Shown: positions 18,800 through 29,000, numbered from the stretch's first letter. The stretch is 64,000 bases of DNA from Closterium sp. Naga37s-1 (GCA_947471745.1 CANJKZ010000548.1:184001-248000), one strand, 5' to 3'. Numbers and translations are program-made. The notes: generated by a model not told the origin, from the letters alone.

Positions 18800-20165
18800 T
18801 GTTGGGTGCAATACATGGTTTGCACGACAACCTACCACCTATGCACCGACGTTGAGTGAAGGTGAGGTGTTTCGTTTGAATGTAATTCGTTATGTGTGAG
18901 TTTTGTATTTTTGTGCTTTGCGTTTCTGTGTGTTACAACTCGTGAATCGCCTCAACGGTTCATGAGTTATGTGCATTTTTGTGAGAGGTTACGTTTCTGA
19001 GTGTTCGTGTGTGAATGCGAGACTTCGTGTGTGTTTGTGTGGTTTCGGGAGTTGTCATGAATGTGCATGAATTTATGTGTTCGTGAGCTTTCGTGAAGTC
19101 TGCGCTGTTCATGAATTTCTGTGACTGTTCGTGACAGTTCATATTTTCTGTATTTCGTGTGTGTTCGTGAAGAGTCGCGAGTGTTCGCGAGATAGTTCGT
19201 GGTGGTCAAGGTCAAGGGCGCGAGAATCTTGACCGCGCGTGTGGTCTAGATTTTGCGCGTGGGCCCTCAGGGCTCGAGCGTGTGACTCGAAACTGTTGCG
19301 AGCGTGTGTCTTGTCACTGTTGCGCGAGGGCACAAGGCCCATGATCGCAACGTGACAGTGCACGTCCGTGCATTAAAGAGCACGACCGAAATATCGGTCG
19401 TGCTATGATTGCGCCGGCAGGGGCGCTCGTGTGTTTTGGGGGGTGCTCGGGTGTGACTCGAGATTTCAGTTTTGTAACTGAATCTCGAGCCTTGTCATTT
19501 ACTGTGCGTGGCACACAGAAACTTCGCGGGAAAGCAGCGCGCGTGAAAAACGGTGAAAAACCGTGAAGTAACTGTAAGGCTTCGTGAAAAACGGTGAGAA
19601 ACCGTTTTGTAACTGTGAACGTTCGTGATAACGGTAATTCCACACGAATGTTCATGATTGCGTACAAGAAATCATGAATGTTCGCGAAGGGAGTCAGCGG
19701 GGGAGTTTGGCAGAAGTGCAGTTTGAATTGACGGGGCAAATCAAGCCAAATTTAAGAGCAGTTCGACAACCGTTTTCCTTGGCGGATCTGACGAAGTCCT
19801 GAAGGCTAGTTAACCAACTGCTTTGTGCTTTCCAATGCTTGTGTTAGGCAAAATATAAATGGGTGCCTGTGCTTGGTTGTAATTTCAATCTTTTGAGTGA
19901 ATGTTTTCTCTATCAACGTATTGACGTGAAGAGAACTTTCTGCACACGACCAGTTCGTCGTCATAACGATGCGCAAGGAGTTTTGGGAACCCTCTGTTGC
20001 ACACGATTCTTTTTGCACTTAGTGTGTCCCTCTACAAACACGGACGCTTGGTTAGGGGCTGGCTTTACCAGGCACCCGTGGACCCTTGGAGGTGACCTTG
20101 TAGGGACTACTAAGTGTGAATTAAAGGTGTGCTTAGTAGCTTCTAGATCCCAATAGTTGTCAACA
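18800..20165 (+). repeat. 3' LTR of element B (right copy)
   Basis: TGTTGGGTGCAATACATGG...TTGTCAACA, 1366 bp, directly after a purine tract. It is repeated at 2123-4076 and lacks that copy's hAT insertion (empty site 20089-20096). GCTTA follows, then host LRR-intron DNA. The 26-bp hairpin at 19379-19404 is identical to that in the left copy. Confidence 0.85.
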
Positions 20166-20455
20166 GCTTAATGAGTGTTGCACGCCATGTGCGCATCAAT
20201 GCTGGCACTCCTCCACTGCCCATGCACTCTGCACGCCCTCTCATCTACCCCTTTGCTGTCTGCTCCCATTTCCACTTCACGCTTTTAGAGTACTCACAAC
20301 TTCCACTACACCACCCTGTAATCTCAGTCGGTCCTCTTGCTTGCTTTTCTCTATCCCTCCCTAATTGAGAAATCCTTTTAAGCTCCAGCCACTGTCTGTA
20401 GACAGGTTTGAACCTCTCTCTCATTTCATCACGACCAACTCACCTACCCACTCAG
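20166..20455 (+). other. LRR-locus intron segment (copy 2)
   Basis: Near copy of 4077-4317, continuing here through CCACTGTCTGTAGACAGG into the acceptor CCACTCAG of the LRR exon at 20456. It shows what the host sequence looked like before element A joined at 4317. Confidence 0.75.
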
Positions 20456-20527
20456 GGATTTTGGCAGTAACAGTCTTGCGGGCTCCATTCCCGACAGCAT
20501 CTCGGATCTCACGGACCTCTCACACCT
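20456..20527 (+). CDS. single LRR exon (72 nt)
   Basis: Acceptor ACTCAG, donor GTAAGAGGG. Exactly 72 nt, phase 2 on both sides, open throughout. It encodes one LRR with N-S-L-A-G-S-I-P-D-S-I-S-D-L-T-D-L-S-H-L, a good match to the plant extracellular LRR consensus (N-x-L-x-G-x-I-P). Its intron begins like the others in the array and contains a poly-C run of about 30 bases near 20590-20623. It would belong to an LRR receptor ectodomain. Confidence 0.6.
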
Positions 20528-20868
20528 GTAAGAGGGACACTGCATCTGCTCTCACTAGGTTCTCCACTGGCACTGCCCATGCTCTTGTCATGCCCAATTC
20601 CCCCCCCCCCCCCCCCCCCCCCCTCCTCTGCTGTTTGCATCACTTTGCCACTCCTAGCTCGTATGTGCTGGATCAACCTTCTGACAGCTTCATCAGTTCA
20701 GCAGAGCTCACAACTGCCACTACACTAGCTCAGCCTGTATAATCACAGTCCTCTCCATTTGCCTTGCTTTAGCCCTTTTAAAATGATCATGCCTTCCAAG
20801 TTCCAGCCACCCGGACAGGGATTTGAGCCTCTCCTCTCATCACGTCCAACTCACTCACCCCCACACAG

Positions 20869-20940
20869 GGGTCTCAACTCCAACTCTCTCAACGGCTCCA
20901 TTCCCTACATCATCAGCTGGCTCGATGCACTCACATACCT
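20869..20940 (+). CDS. single LRR exon (72 nt)
   Basis: Acceptor CACACAG, donor GTAAGAGGC, 72 nt, open in the array frame. Residues include N-S-L-N-G-S-I-P-Y-I-I-S-W-L-D-A-L-T-Y-L. Same exon class and intron context as its neighbours. After it the array is interrupted by about 6 kb of transposon-rich DNA before the next exon at 27212. Confidence 0.6.
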
Positions 20941-21134
20941 GTAAGAGGCACCCTGGGTTTTCTCTTTCTATGTGCATATCATCACTGCTTGCCAAGGTGC
21001 ATAACGTTTTATTTTCCCCGTTTTTTTTCTTCCAGACTCTTTCTGTAACAAAACGTTTTCATAACAAACGACTATTTTGGTGGGAAAAAAACACCTACTA
21101 TTTTTCTTGTTAGGTTTCTAACCTGCTGTTGTAC

Positions 21135-21881
21135 TAGACAAGACATGAGCAACTGGCGAACTCAAACGTGTTTGAGTCGAAAATGCCGAACATGTCTCGC
21201 AACCGAACCGAACAGGGTGTTCGATGTTCGTTTTGCAGGGGCGAACATTTCACAGATTTCTCGAACATCACCATGTTCGAGACGAACCCGAAGATGTTCG
21301 GTTCGTAAATGGGGTTTCCCTAAGTCATCCTAGACATTGCTAGGCTGGGGGAGCTTAGGGAAAAAACAAAAAACGCAATATCGGTGGGAGAATGACGGGA
21401 AACACAATCGGTGTATTGTGGTTGGGATATTCTTCCTGGGCTGACGGGAAACACAATCGGTGGGGTGCGAGAATGTTTTCAATATTTCGCATTTCACACT
21501 TTCGAATTGATCTGCATTGGATTCTATTCGCGACGGCGATTTCGCAAAATTTGCCCAACCAGCCAGCCCATCCATCCCACCCAAAACCAGCAGTACCACA
21601 ATGCACCTCCTAAACCCAACCAGGCCTCATACACAAAACTAACGCAAGCAAAAACACACACTCACTTCACACGCTAATCTACTCCCGCTACTACGCTATA
21701 CCTAATCCGCACGCTACATCCAACTCTAAGGAATACATACAACCAGTACGCCAGCTTGGCATGCTATTTTAGACGCGAACACTTCACTGTTCAATGTTCG
21801 TCATACCATGCAAAAAAGGCGCGACGAACCAAACATATTTGAGTCGAACTGAACAGGCGTTTGAGCTTTTGCTCATGTCTA
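21135..21881. mobile_element. hAT MITE, 747 bp
   Basis: The left end TAGACAAGACATGAGCAA and right end TTGCTCATGTCTA are inverted repeats apart from a 5-base insertion on the left. Flanks TGTTGTAC (21127-21134) and TGTTGTTC (21882-21889) fit an 8-bp target duplication with one change. The subterminal parts carry GAACATGTTC-like palindromes like its relatives. The middle (21400-21470) has a short internal duplication around ACGGGAAACACAATCGGTG. No transposase. Confidence 0.75.
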
Positions 21882-21889
21882 TGTTGTTC

Positions 21890-22628
21890 CATAGGCGTTT
21901 GTTTTGTAAGTACGACGAGGTAGCTATTTGAGGTGTTGGTGATGCACCAGACCAGGGGATGCTGTGAAGCTTTTTTATGGTTATTTCAGCATATGTATAT
22001 TTTATGTGTTGTAAGCATATATGTGTTACAAATAAACATTTTTCTCCCCAAAAGATACCGTCAAACTATGTTGAGGAAGACGCTTACGAAGGAGACGTAG
22101 ACGCACGCGAAGACGCAGGCCGGTCGGCGGATCTTTTTTGGGCTACCCAAAAAAAAAAAAAAAAAAAAAAAACGAAATCTCCATCGTGATTTGACACCGA
22201 CGTTAATTCCGTTAAATCGTTACCCAATGGGAGCGATGTCGCCAAGCAAAATCGCGAACGAATGGGAGTGATTCTGCTATTTCGCAAAGCGAAATCGCTA
22301 GCAAATCATCTTTCCCCTAACCACCACACATTACCGCACTGCATCTCCCCCTCCCAATTTTTTCGACCTGAACTTAGTGTATGAAGAGAATCGGGCTGAC
22401 ATTCAGAGCGCTCTCTCCTAGTCGACCTGATTCTCTTTCGAAAACCCGAAATCTCGGTTTTGTGGAATTTCGGTGTTGATTTGAGATTATATTGATAAAC
22501 CATGTTCAATGTAATTGCAATGTCCCGAAACCCCCAATCCACCTCCTATACGTTTTTTTTGCCTACCCCCTGCCTGGCCCAGCGTTTTTTTAGCGTCCTA
22601 TTCACAGACAGGTAAGCGTCCATCCAGC
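21890..22628. other. unassigned intergenic sequence
   Basis: No gene is seen. It has a GGGCTACCC core followed by a long A run (22137-22171), a motif that recurs as T-run/CGGGCTGCCCG/A-run at 25930-25965 and, in half form, at 26305-26345, so it is probably the edge of another short repeat. Confidence 0.4.
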
Positions 22629-22636
22629 GTCTGGAC

Positions 22637-23469
22637 TAGGCATGAGCAGGGGGCAAACTCGAACATGTTCGTGTTCGCCCCCTGACGAACATGGCCTTCT
22701 GCCGAACCGAACAGTGTTCGGTTCGGCGAACGACTTGAGTGAAAATAGGTGTTCGCCGTTCGCCCTAGGAGGCGAACGAATTGCTGCAACAGGCGAACAC
22801 GAACATGTTCGTGGCGAACATGTTCGTGTTCGCCCAGGGGGAAATTCAATATAGAGTATATTCAAATCGTCGCACATTCTCTCCCCCCACCTCCCAAGCC
22901 AGTCCCGCCCTGCTTCATCCATCTAGTGCCAGCGTGCAACGGCGAAATGCTAAATCCGCACTTAAGCAGCGGCGAAATGCTAGATCCGCACTTAAGCAAC
23001 GGCGAAATGCTAGATCTGCACTTAAGCAACGGCAAAATGCTAGATCCGCACTTAAGCAACGGTGAAATGCTCGATCCGCACTTAAGCAACGGCGAAATGC
23101 TCGATCCGCACTTAAACAACGGCGAAATGCTCGATCCGCACTTAAGCAACGGCGAAATGCTCGATCTGCACTTAAGCAATGGCGAAATGCTAGATCTGCA
23201 CTTTACTAACTGCGAAAGGCCAGATCTGAGCCCAAACACCAAGGCCCGCGACCTAAAAATTGGTCGCGGGCCTATTCGTCGACGAACACTTAGGTGTTTG
23301 TCGAAGGCCCGTGTCGAACACGAACACGTTCGTGTTCGACGCGCCTCGGCGAGCTGAGCCGGGCGAACGGCGAACGTGTTCGGGCGAACACCGAACACGT
23401 TCGCCCCGAACAATTTAGGCCAAAGTTCGAGGCGAACCGAACAGGAGTTCGTCATATTGCTCATCCCTA
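22637..23469. mobile_element. hAT MITE, 833 bp, with internal minisatellite
   Basis: Left end TAGGCATGAGCAGGG, right end TTGCTCATCCCTA, flanked by a perfect 8-bp duplication GTCTGGAC (22629-22636 and 23470-23477). Both subterminal zones are dense in CGAACATGTTCG/CGAACACGAAC palindromes. The middle is a 30-bp minisatellite. Same family as 21135-21881 and 25325-25555. No transposase, so non-autonomous. Confidence 0.88.
22938..23215. repeat. 30-bp minisatellite (about 9 copies)
   Basis: The unit is built on GGCGAAATGCTAGATCCGCA plus CTTAAGCAAC, repeated about nine times with C/T and A/G changes. Because 30 is divisible by three it gives open frames on both strands (S-N-G-E-M-L-D-P-H-L forward), which I do not treat as a protein since it lies wholly within a MITE. 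Confidence 0.9.
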
Positions 23470-23563
23470 GTCTGGACGCTGGACGCGTCTTTCTCAACAC
23501 AGCCATCAAATACCCTTGAAAAGAAGGCTGTGCCTTTGTACAATCGTTTTTTCCCACCTTGAG

Positions 23564-23770
23564 TATAGGCAGGCATGAGCAACGGTCGAGCTCGAACAAG
23601 CTTGATTTGGACGCTTTCAAAGTTGTGCCTTTGTCGAACTGAACTCAAATAGCCGAACCCGAACATAGTCTTCAAGGTACGGTTCGGCTGTTCGACTAAG
23701 CTGTCGAACAGTGTTGATTTCGGTTCGAACACTAAGGTGTTCGACCCAAACTCGAACTGGTTCTGTTTTT
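23564..23770. mobile_element. truncated relative of the CGAACA hAT MITEs
   Basis: TATAGGCAGGCATGAGCAACGG resembles the family's terminal repeat and is followed by many short TCGAAC/TTCGA motifs up to about 23760. No convincing right terminus or target duplication is seen. Confidence 0.45.
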
Positions 23771-24299
23771 TGCCTCCATCCACCCCTTTGCTATGTTGCA
23801 CATAGCAACATAGCAATCAGATTGGGGTCGCCCTGGTTGGATAATGGGCAAGAGTAATCGGTATGAGAGAGAGAGTGGCGAAATGACGACCCCGATCTGT
23901 TTTCTACTTCAGATTAGGGTCGCCCTGGTTGGAAATTGGACATTTGGAGTGGTTGAAATGTGTTGTTGCGGTGAAAACGCAGAATGCGTCTTTGAAAGCC
24001 AGAAACGCACGCGATTTTGGCGCTCTCAGCACGAGGTATGTCGCCCTGAAAACGAGACACCTTTTGAATTTCTCTCCTCGAAAAATTAAGTCAGAACGCT
24101 CGTGGGTCCAGCAAAATGTCGGTGGTCCCACAAGGCACCCTCCAAATCCAGCCTGGGTCCATGACCCCTCGTCGTACAAGGCCACACTTGCGCATGTGGC
24201 GAATCCGATTGCGGTCTTGGGCTGCGCGTGTGCACATGTTGGCACACTTTGGCGCCACTCGAATGATGGCGTCGAAATCGCAACAGTGCTCGGCACCCT
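23771..24299. other. unassigned intergenic sequence
   Basis: Contains a short direct repeat, GTCGCCCTGGTTGGA, at about 23827 and 23921, otherwise nothing recognised. The long antisense open frames here lack any family signature. Confidence 0.35.
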
Positions 24300-24673
24300 C
24301 GCTTAAACCTTGACCACCTCACTAGGGGCGAAATCCCCTGAACACTCATGAACAAACACGAAATTACGTGAACACTCACCAAAATGCATGAACGCTTCAT
24401 GAACACTCACGACACACCAGAACCCATGGAATGACATGAACCCACACCATCACTCACAGAAACTCATGAACATTCACAAGCTCAACCCTTCACAAAAATG
24501 CTCATAACCCATGAACCGTCGAGGCAATTCACGAGCCGTAATCGCTCAAACGTAAAACACAGAAATGCGCGTCTCTCAAGCCACGAATTACCTTCGAACA
24601 AATAACTTAACCTTTTCTTGGTACTCGGCGAATATGCGGTACGTTGACGTGCAAACGATATTTTGCACCAACA
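24300..24673 (-). repeat. decayed inverted relative of LTR B
   Basis: On the minus strand the segment starts TGTTGGTGCAAAATATCGTTTGCACG after a purine-rich AGAGGAAATTT and continues through GGCTCGTGAATTGCCTCGACGGTTCATGGG, which aligns with the first 300 or so bases of LTR B. Identity is roughly 75% by eye, so it is an older copy of this family or a sister family. Confidence 0.65.
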
Positions 24674-25017
24674 AATTTCCTCTGCGGTAATCTCGTATCC
24701 GTCCTAGTTCCCTATAACTATTGGCATTTAAGGTACAGTGTTTAATAATACTCCTATGGAACCTGTGGGTAGTGGCTCCACACCTTTGAGAAGTGGTGTT
24801 AGGGAAACATTTGTACACCGAGGGGGGGATATGGAAGAGGAGGAGGAAGACGACCGTGTGCGTAATGATGAATATACGTTAATTGCTCATGTGAACCTTG
24901 TTAATTACCTTGTGTGCGTATTTTGGGGATCTTGATATATGGATTTTGGGTATTTGTGTCCTGCCTCTTGCCCCCTTTATTGCCTAACTTCCTCTGGTTA
25001 TTTTTCCTGCCCATATT
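24674..25017. other. unassigned intergenic sequence
   Basis: No gene or clear repeat seen. One short open frame (24738-24935) has an acidic run but no recognisable domain. Confidence 0.35.
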
Positions 25018-25145
25018 TTGTTTTTTGCCCTGCCTGGACAATCGTCCGGGGCGCGTGTAACAGTGGCTCACCTAAGCGACTAGCGTCACGGACCCTAGCA
25101 TCCGGACCCTAACATCCGAAACCTAGCATCCGGACCCTAACACTT
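25018..25145. repeat. GCCCTGCCTGGACA / CATCCGGACCCTA repeat, copy 1
   Basis: TTTTTTGCCCTGCCTGGACA leads into a short tandem array of CCTAGCATCCGGACCCTAAC-like units. The same order recurs at 26055-26215, and the tandem part again at 26870-27125. Function unknown; probably the end of a dispersed element. Confidence 0.6.
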
Positions 25146-25324
25146 AGTTGCGAAAGATGCATCTAGCGTCTTAGACGCGTCCGTCTAGGCGCAGCGTCTA
25201 AGACGCTAGACGCTAGATGAGTCAGATTAGACGCAGTATAGACGAAAGCCCGGGCAGGCTAAAAAAAGTTCGGGCAGACAAACAAAAAATCTGTGGGGCA
25301 TGGGGAGGGTGGGGGACATGCACG

Positions 25325-25555
25325 TAGGGATGAGCAAGGGGCGAACACGAACATGTTCGTGTTCGCCCCTACACAAACACATCCGTTTGCCGAACCGAAC
25401 ACTGTTCGGTTCGGCGATCACTTTCGCCGTTCGTGTTCGTGTTCGTCGCGGGGCAAATTGCAGCAGCTGTCCGAACACGAACGTGTTCGGGCGAACCTCG
25501 AAACACTGTTTGGCGAACACTTTAAGCAAAAAAAAAAACCTCTTGCTCGTCCCTA
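25325..25555. mobile_element. hAT MITE, 231 bp
   Basis: Inverted termini TAGGGATGAGCAAG and CTTGCTCGTCCCTA, flanked by a perfect 8-bp duplication CATGCACG (25317-25324 and 25556-25563). The interior is mostly palindromic CGAACATGTTCG / CGAACACGAAC sequence, so the single strand could fold into a long hairpin. It is the smallest and cleanest copy of the family here. Confidence 0.92.
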
Positions 25556-25563
25556 CATGCACG

Positions 25564-26054
25564 TATGTCACAATGGGGTCAATTTTTCCCCGTACCATAA
25601 CTTTTTTCCCATTCTTAGATTTCGCAATATGTTGCTCTCGCGAAGGAACTAGCTAAACCCTAAGGGTTTTCGAAAGATATTTGGAAGAAATGAATGATGG
25701 GGAGCACACATGAGGGATTTGTGCTCCCCAACCTCTTGGTGGTTAGCCATAGAGGTTGGGTTTTCAAGATATCAAGCGGTGAAGTGTGGTTTGTGTTCAA
25801 TTTTGGTTGGGGGGGATTCAAAATTGCTTGGGAGGCTGGTTTATATGGTCGAAATGGGTGGGAAGGGGTTCTAACGGCGCGAAATTGAATTTCGCGTCGA
25901 AATGTCGAATTTCAATTTCGCGCGTGCGGAGTTTTTTTTTCGGGCTGCCCGAAAAAAAGCCCAAGCGTCTAGCGTCTAAAGCGTCTAAACGCTAGACGCA
26001 AGACGGGTCGAGCGTCTTCCGCAACTAGCATCCAGAGTCCGGACCCTAGCATTC
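25564..26054. other. unassigned sequence with GCGTCTAGACGC motifs
   Basis: No gene. Clusters of GCGTCTA/TAGACGC (25965-26015, and earlier at 25150-25235) and a T-run/CGGGCTGCCCG/A-run palindrome (25930-25965) suggest further short inverted-repeat elements whose edges I cannot place. Confidence 0.4.
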
Positions 26055-26215
26055 GTTTTTTTTTTTGCCCTGCCTGGACAAGCATCCGGGGCGCGTCCAA
26101 CAGAGGCTCACCAAGCGACTAGCGCCCCGGATCCTAGCATCTGGACCCTAACATTCGAAACCTAGCTTCCGGACCCTAGCATCCGGAGTCCGGACCATAG
26201 CATCCGGACCTAGGT
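26055..26215. repeat. GCCCTGCCTGGACA / CATCCGGACCCTA repeat, copy 2
   Basis: Parallels 25018-25145 in order and sequence (GCCCTGCCTGGACA, CCGGGGCGCGT, CAGAGGCTCACC, AAGCGACTAGCG, then tandem CATCCGGACC units). Confidence 0.6.
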
Positions 26216-26869
26216 TGGAAAAAACGCTAGGCAATTTTACATATCACGTATATGCGTTTTCTCATAAACCAAAAAACGTGATACGGGGATAAATTCGCGA
26301 TATGTCGCGACGGGCAGCCCGAAAAAAAAAAAAAAAAAAAAACAAGGTTGCCACCCTTTTCGCGGTCTGCGATTCTCTGAAACCTAATTTTGACACTTAA
26401 AAGTCTAGTTTTGACATTTGAAAGTCGAATGCCTCCCCCCCCCCCCCCCCACTCCACCGCACATAACCTCACGCCACCTCCCAAACCCAACCCTTCCCTT
26501 CCAACCAACCACAAGCAGCTTGGGCTTTCCCGTCGGCGTGCGTGCGTAGAAGAGCAAGGGGTGTATCACGCCTTTTTATTCTAGATCTCTTCTTACCTTG
26601 TAGTCGACCGCTAGTGTCGCAGGCGAACGCTACTAGCCGGAGGAACGCAGGTCTGGCATTCCGTCGCTAGATCCGCGCGGATCTGGTATCGGCGTTACAC
26701 AAAGCCTTATACAAGCCATCTCTCCCTCCAGGAAATCCTTTTTTCCTCTGCCAACAGTTTATTTCCCTGCCCGACAGCGTATTCATAGCGTTTTCTGAGG
26801 CTGGAATCCCAGCGTACGTACGTCACCGTATAGTCGATACGCCAGACGCGTATTTTCCAACCAAGATCC
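26216..26869. other. unassigned sequence
   Basis: No gene. Contains an A-run of about 20 bases after CGGGCAGCCCG (26305-26342) and a poly-C run of about 18 (26430-26448). A block with GCGTACGTACGTCACCG (26812 on) is unexplained. Confidence 0.35.
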
Positions 26870-27125
26870 GGACATTAGCATCTGGACCCTATCATCTGAA
26901 CCATAGCATCCGAACCCTAGCATCCGAACCCTAGCATCTGGACCCTAGAATCCATACGCTAATACCCGGACCATAGCATCCGGACCCTAACATCCAGACC
27001 ATAGCATCTGAACTCTAGGATCCGGACCCTAGCATCCGAGCCCTAGTATCCGGACCCTAACATCCGGACCATAGCATCCGGACCCTTACATCCAAGACAC
27101 TAGCATCCGAACCCTCGCGTCTGGG
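26870..27125. repeat. CATCCGGACCCTAG minisatellite
   Basis: About 15-17 degenerate units of roughly 15 bases, alternating CCCTAGCATCCGGA with CCATAGCATCTGGA variants. No coding meaning. It abuts the intron before the LRR exon at 27212. Confidence 0.8.
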
Positions 27126-27211
27126 ACCCTTGACGCGTCAGATCCAACATAGCTGTGCACGGGGATTTGAAGCTCTCGTCTCATCACGTCTAACTCACTC
27201 AACCCACACAG

Positions 27212-27283
27212 GAATATTGGCTTTAACTCTCTTGAGGGATCCATTCCCGACAGCATCTCTGCGCTCACAGCACTCAAAGCACT
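27212..27283 (+). CDS. single LRR exon (72 nt)
   Basis: Acceptor CACACAG, donor GTAATAGG. 72 nt, open, phase 2. It encodes N-S-L-E-G-S-I-P-D-S-I-S-A-L-T-A-L-K-A-L. The intron that follows shares GGCGCACTGGGTTTGCTACA and CATGTGCGCATCACTGCTGG with the other units, showing that exon plus intron were copied together. Confidence 0.6.
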
Positions 27284-27701
27284 GTAATAGGCGCACTGGG
27301 TTTGCTACACCTGCGTGCTGCTCTGTCCACTGGGTGTTGCATGCCATGTGCGCATCACTGCTGGCACTCCTCCATTGCCCATGCACTCTACACGCCCACT
27401 CCTCCACCCTTCTGCTGTCTGCATCGCTTTGCCACTCCATGTTCCTCCCTCCTGTGGCACTTCAAATTCATGCCTTTGTTCCTTAACCGCAAAACCCTGG
27501 CATGCTAACTTCTTCGGCAGGAATTACAAGTTGCACTACACAATGTCAACCTTTACTGTCTGAGTCGGTCCTCTGCATTTGCTTGCCTTCCAAAAGCCCT
27601 TCCAAACTCATTAATCCTTCTCCATTCCAGCCAGCCACCCTCTGCAGCAGACAGGGTTTTGAGCATCTCGTCTCATCACGTTTAACTCACACATCACACA
27701 G

Positions 27702-27773
27702 GTTTCTCCGCTCTAGCTCTCTCAGTGACTCAATTCCCGACAGCATCTCCGCTCTCACAGCGCTCACATTCCT
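27702..27773 (+). CDS. single LRR exon (72 nt)
   Basis: Acceptor ATCACACAG, donor GTAAGAGGC. 72 nt, open, phase 2; residues S-S-L-S-D-S-I-P-D-S-I-S-A-L-T-A-L-T-F-L, so the usual N and G of the consensus are changed. It lies 490 bases after the previous exon, the repeat period of the array. Confidence 0.55.
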
Positions 27774-27799
27774 GTAAGAGGCACACTGGTTTTGCTCCA

Positions 27800-29000
27800 C
27801 CTAAGGTTCAAATACTCGGTTTTCAAAAAAATGGTCCGTTATTTACGGTCGCTGTTCACGCTTTTTTTTTAACGGCCGTTTCTTTTCGTTTGAGAACAAT
27901 GGTCACCAAAGGAAAAAAAAGGTTGGATACGTTTTCTATCATGGCCACAAACGGAAACATGGAAGAAAGGTTACGTCCTCTTCCTACTGACTTTCGCCAT
28001 CAATGTTGTCCCATAAAACGGCTGTTTTTTTTATCAAACTGACATCATCTTTTGGAACTCATTAAAACCGGCTAGAACGACCGCTTTTACGATACTGCTT
28101 TTATGGGTGCTTTAAAAAAACAAACAAACAAAAAATTCTGCATGCCCACTTCTCCCCCCCTCTGCTGTCTGCATCACTTTGCCACTCCTCAATCGTCCAT
28201 GCTGCATCGACCTTCTGGTAAGACAAGGGCAACGAGGCGAGTAAAAAACTCGACTCGTTTTTATTACTCGTTTTAGGCGCGTAACGAGTATGGCAAATCA
28301 CATTTTTTTCTCGTCCGAGGCGAAGCGAGTAATACTCTCGAGTAAAAAATACTCGCCTTTCACTCGTGTTTTCAGCGAGTAATTGTGATCTCGCGAGTAC
28401 AGATACTCCTCTTGTCCTGATCCCCGCAGCAGTGGGTGTGAAGAATCAACATTTCTAGATCTGGCGGATCATTTCAGTACAACCCGCCAGCCTACTAGAT
28501 CTAGCGTTTTAGATCGTGCACGGCCATTAAGCAACCAATTAGAGGCCAATCATGTAAATCTATCTATGTAGATCCAGCAACCAACTAACGTTTTATATCT
28601 CCTTTTGTAGATCGCCCTGGACTACTATTAGTCAAGCGTAATTAGGTAACTTGCACGCATGTTATAACTCGTTAAAAACGCTTTAATACGGTTCCAAGAG
28701 GTGTTTGGTTCTAAAGAAACGTCGTTCTAGACGGTCGTTATCAAACCAGCGGGGCACCAAACCATGGGAGCATAACTAAGCAGGACGAAGGGGAGGCTGG
28801 GTACTAATTTATCAAGTTCTGCACATAGTTGTTAGCCCTTCCTTGCATGTTGCCCTTTGTGGCCATGATTGTGAAAGCATTCAACCATTTTTTCTTTCCT
28901 TCTTTATTTGTGACCTGGGTTCTCAAGCAAAAGAACAGCTGATTTTTTTTATATGATCGTAAATAACGGACTGTATTTTACGAGCACCTCGTCTCATCAC
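27800..29000. other. intron-like gap with inverted-repeat DNA
   Basis: No gene. A stretch rich in ACTCG/CGAGT inverted motifs lies at 28215-28410, bounded by GACAAGGGC and CTCTTGTC, and may be a MITE without a clear target duplication. GAGGTGTTTGGTT (28698 on) resembles a Tourist-type terminus but has no convincing partner. This insertion explains why two LRR units here are 1.5 kb apart rather than 0.5 kb. Confidence 0.4.

Noticed and set aside
2123-20165. A simple full-length element B from the first to the second LTR
   Set aside because: The left LTR is followed by host intron sequence instead of a primer site and gag, so the two LTRs cannot be an undisturbed 5'/3' pair.
22938-23215. CRISPR-like array
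   Set aside because: Units are contiguous with no unique spacers, the DNA is eukaryotic, and it lies in a transposon.
22749-23357. A repeat protein with S-N-G-E-M-L-D-P-H-L units
   Set aside because: The frame is the 30-bp minisatellite inside a MITE with clean inverted ends and a target duplication, and the opposite strand is equally open.
28209-28425. MITE with ACTCG hairpins between GACAAGGGC and CTCTTGTC
   Set aside because: The inverted ends are only partly matched and the flanks show no duplication, so it is noted only as inverted-repeat DNA.
28698-28770. Tourist-type MITE suggested by GAGGTGTTTGGTT and GCACCAAACC
   Set aside because: The two termini pair poorly and no TWA target duplication is seen.
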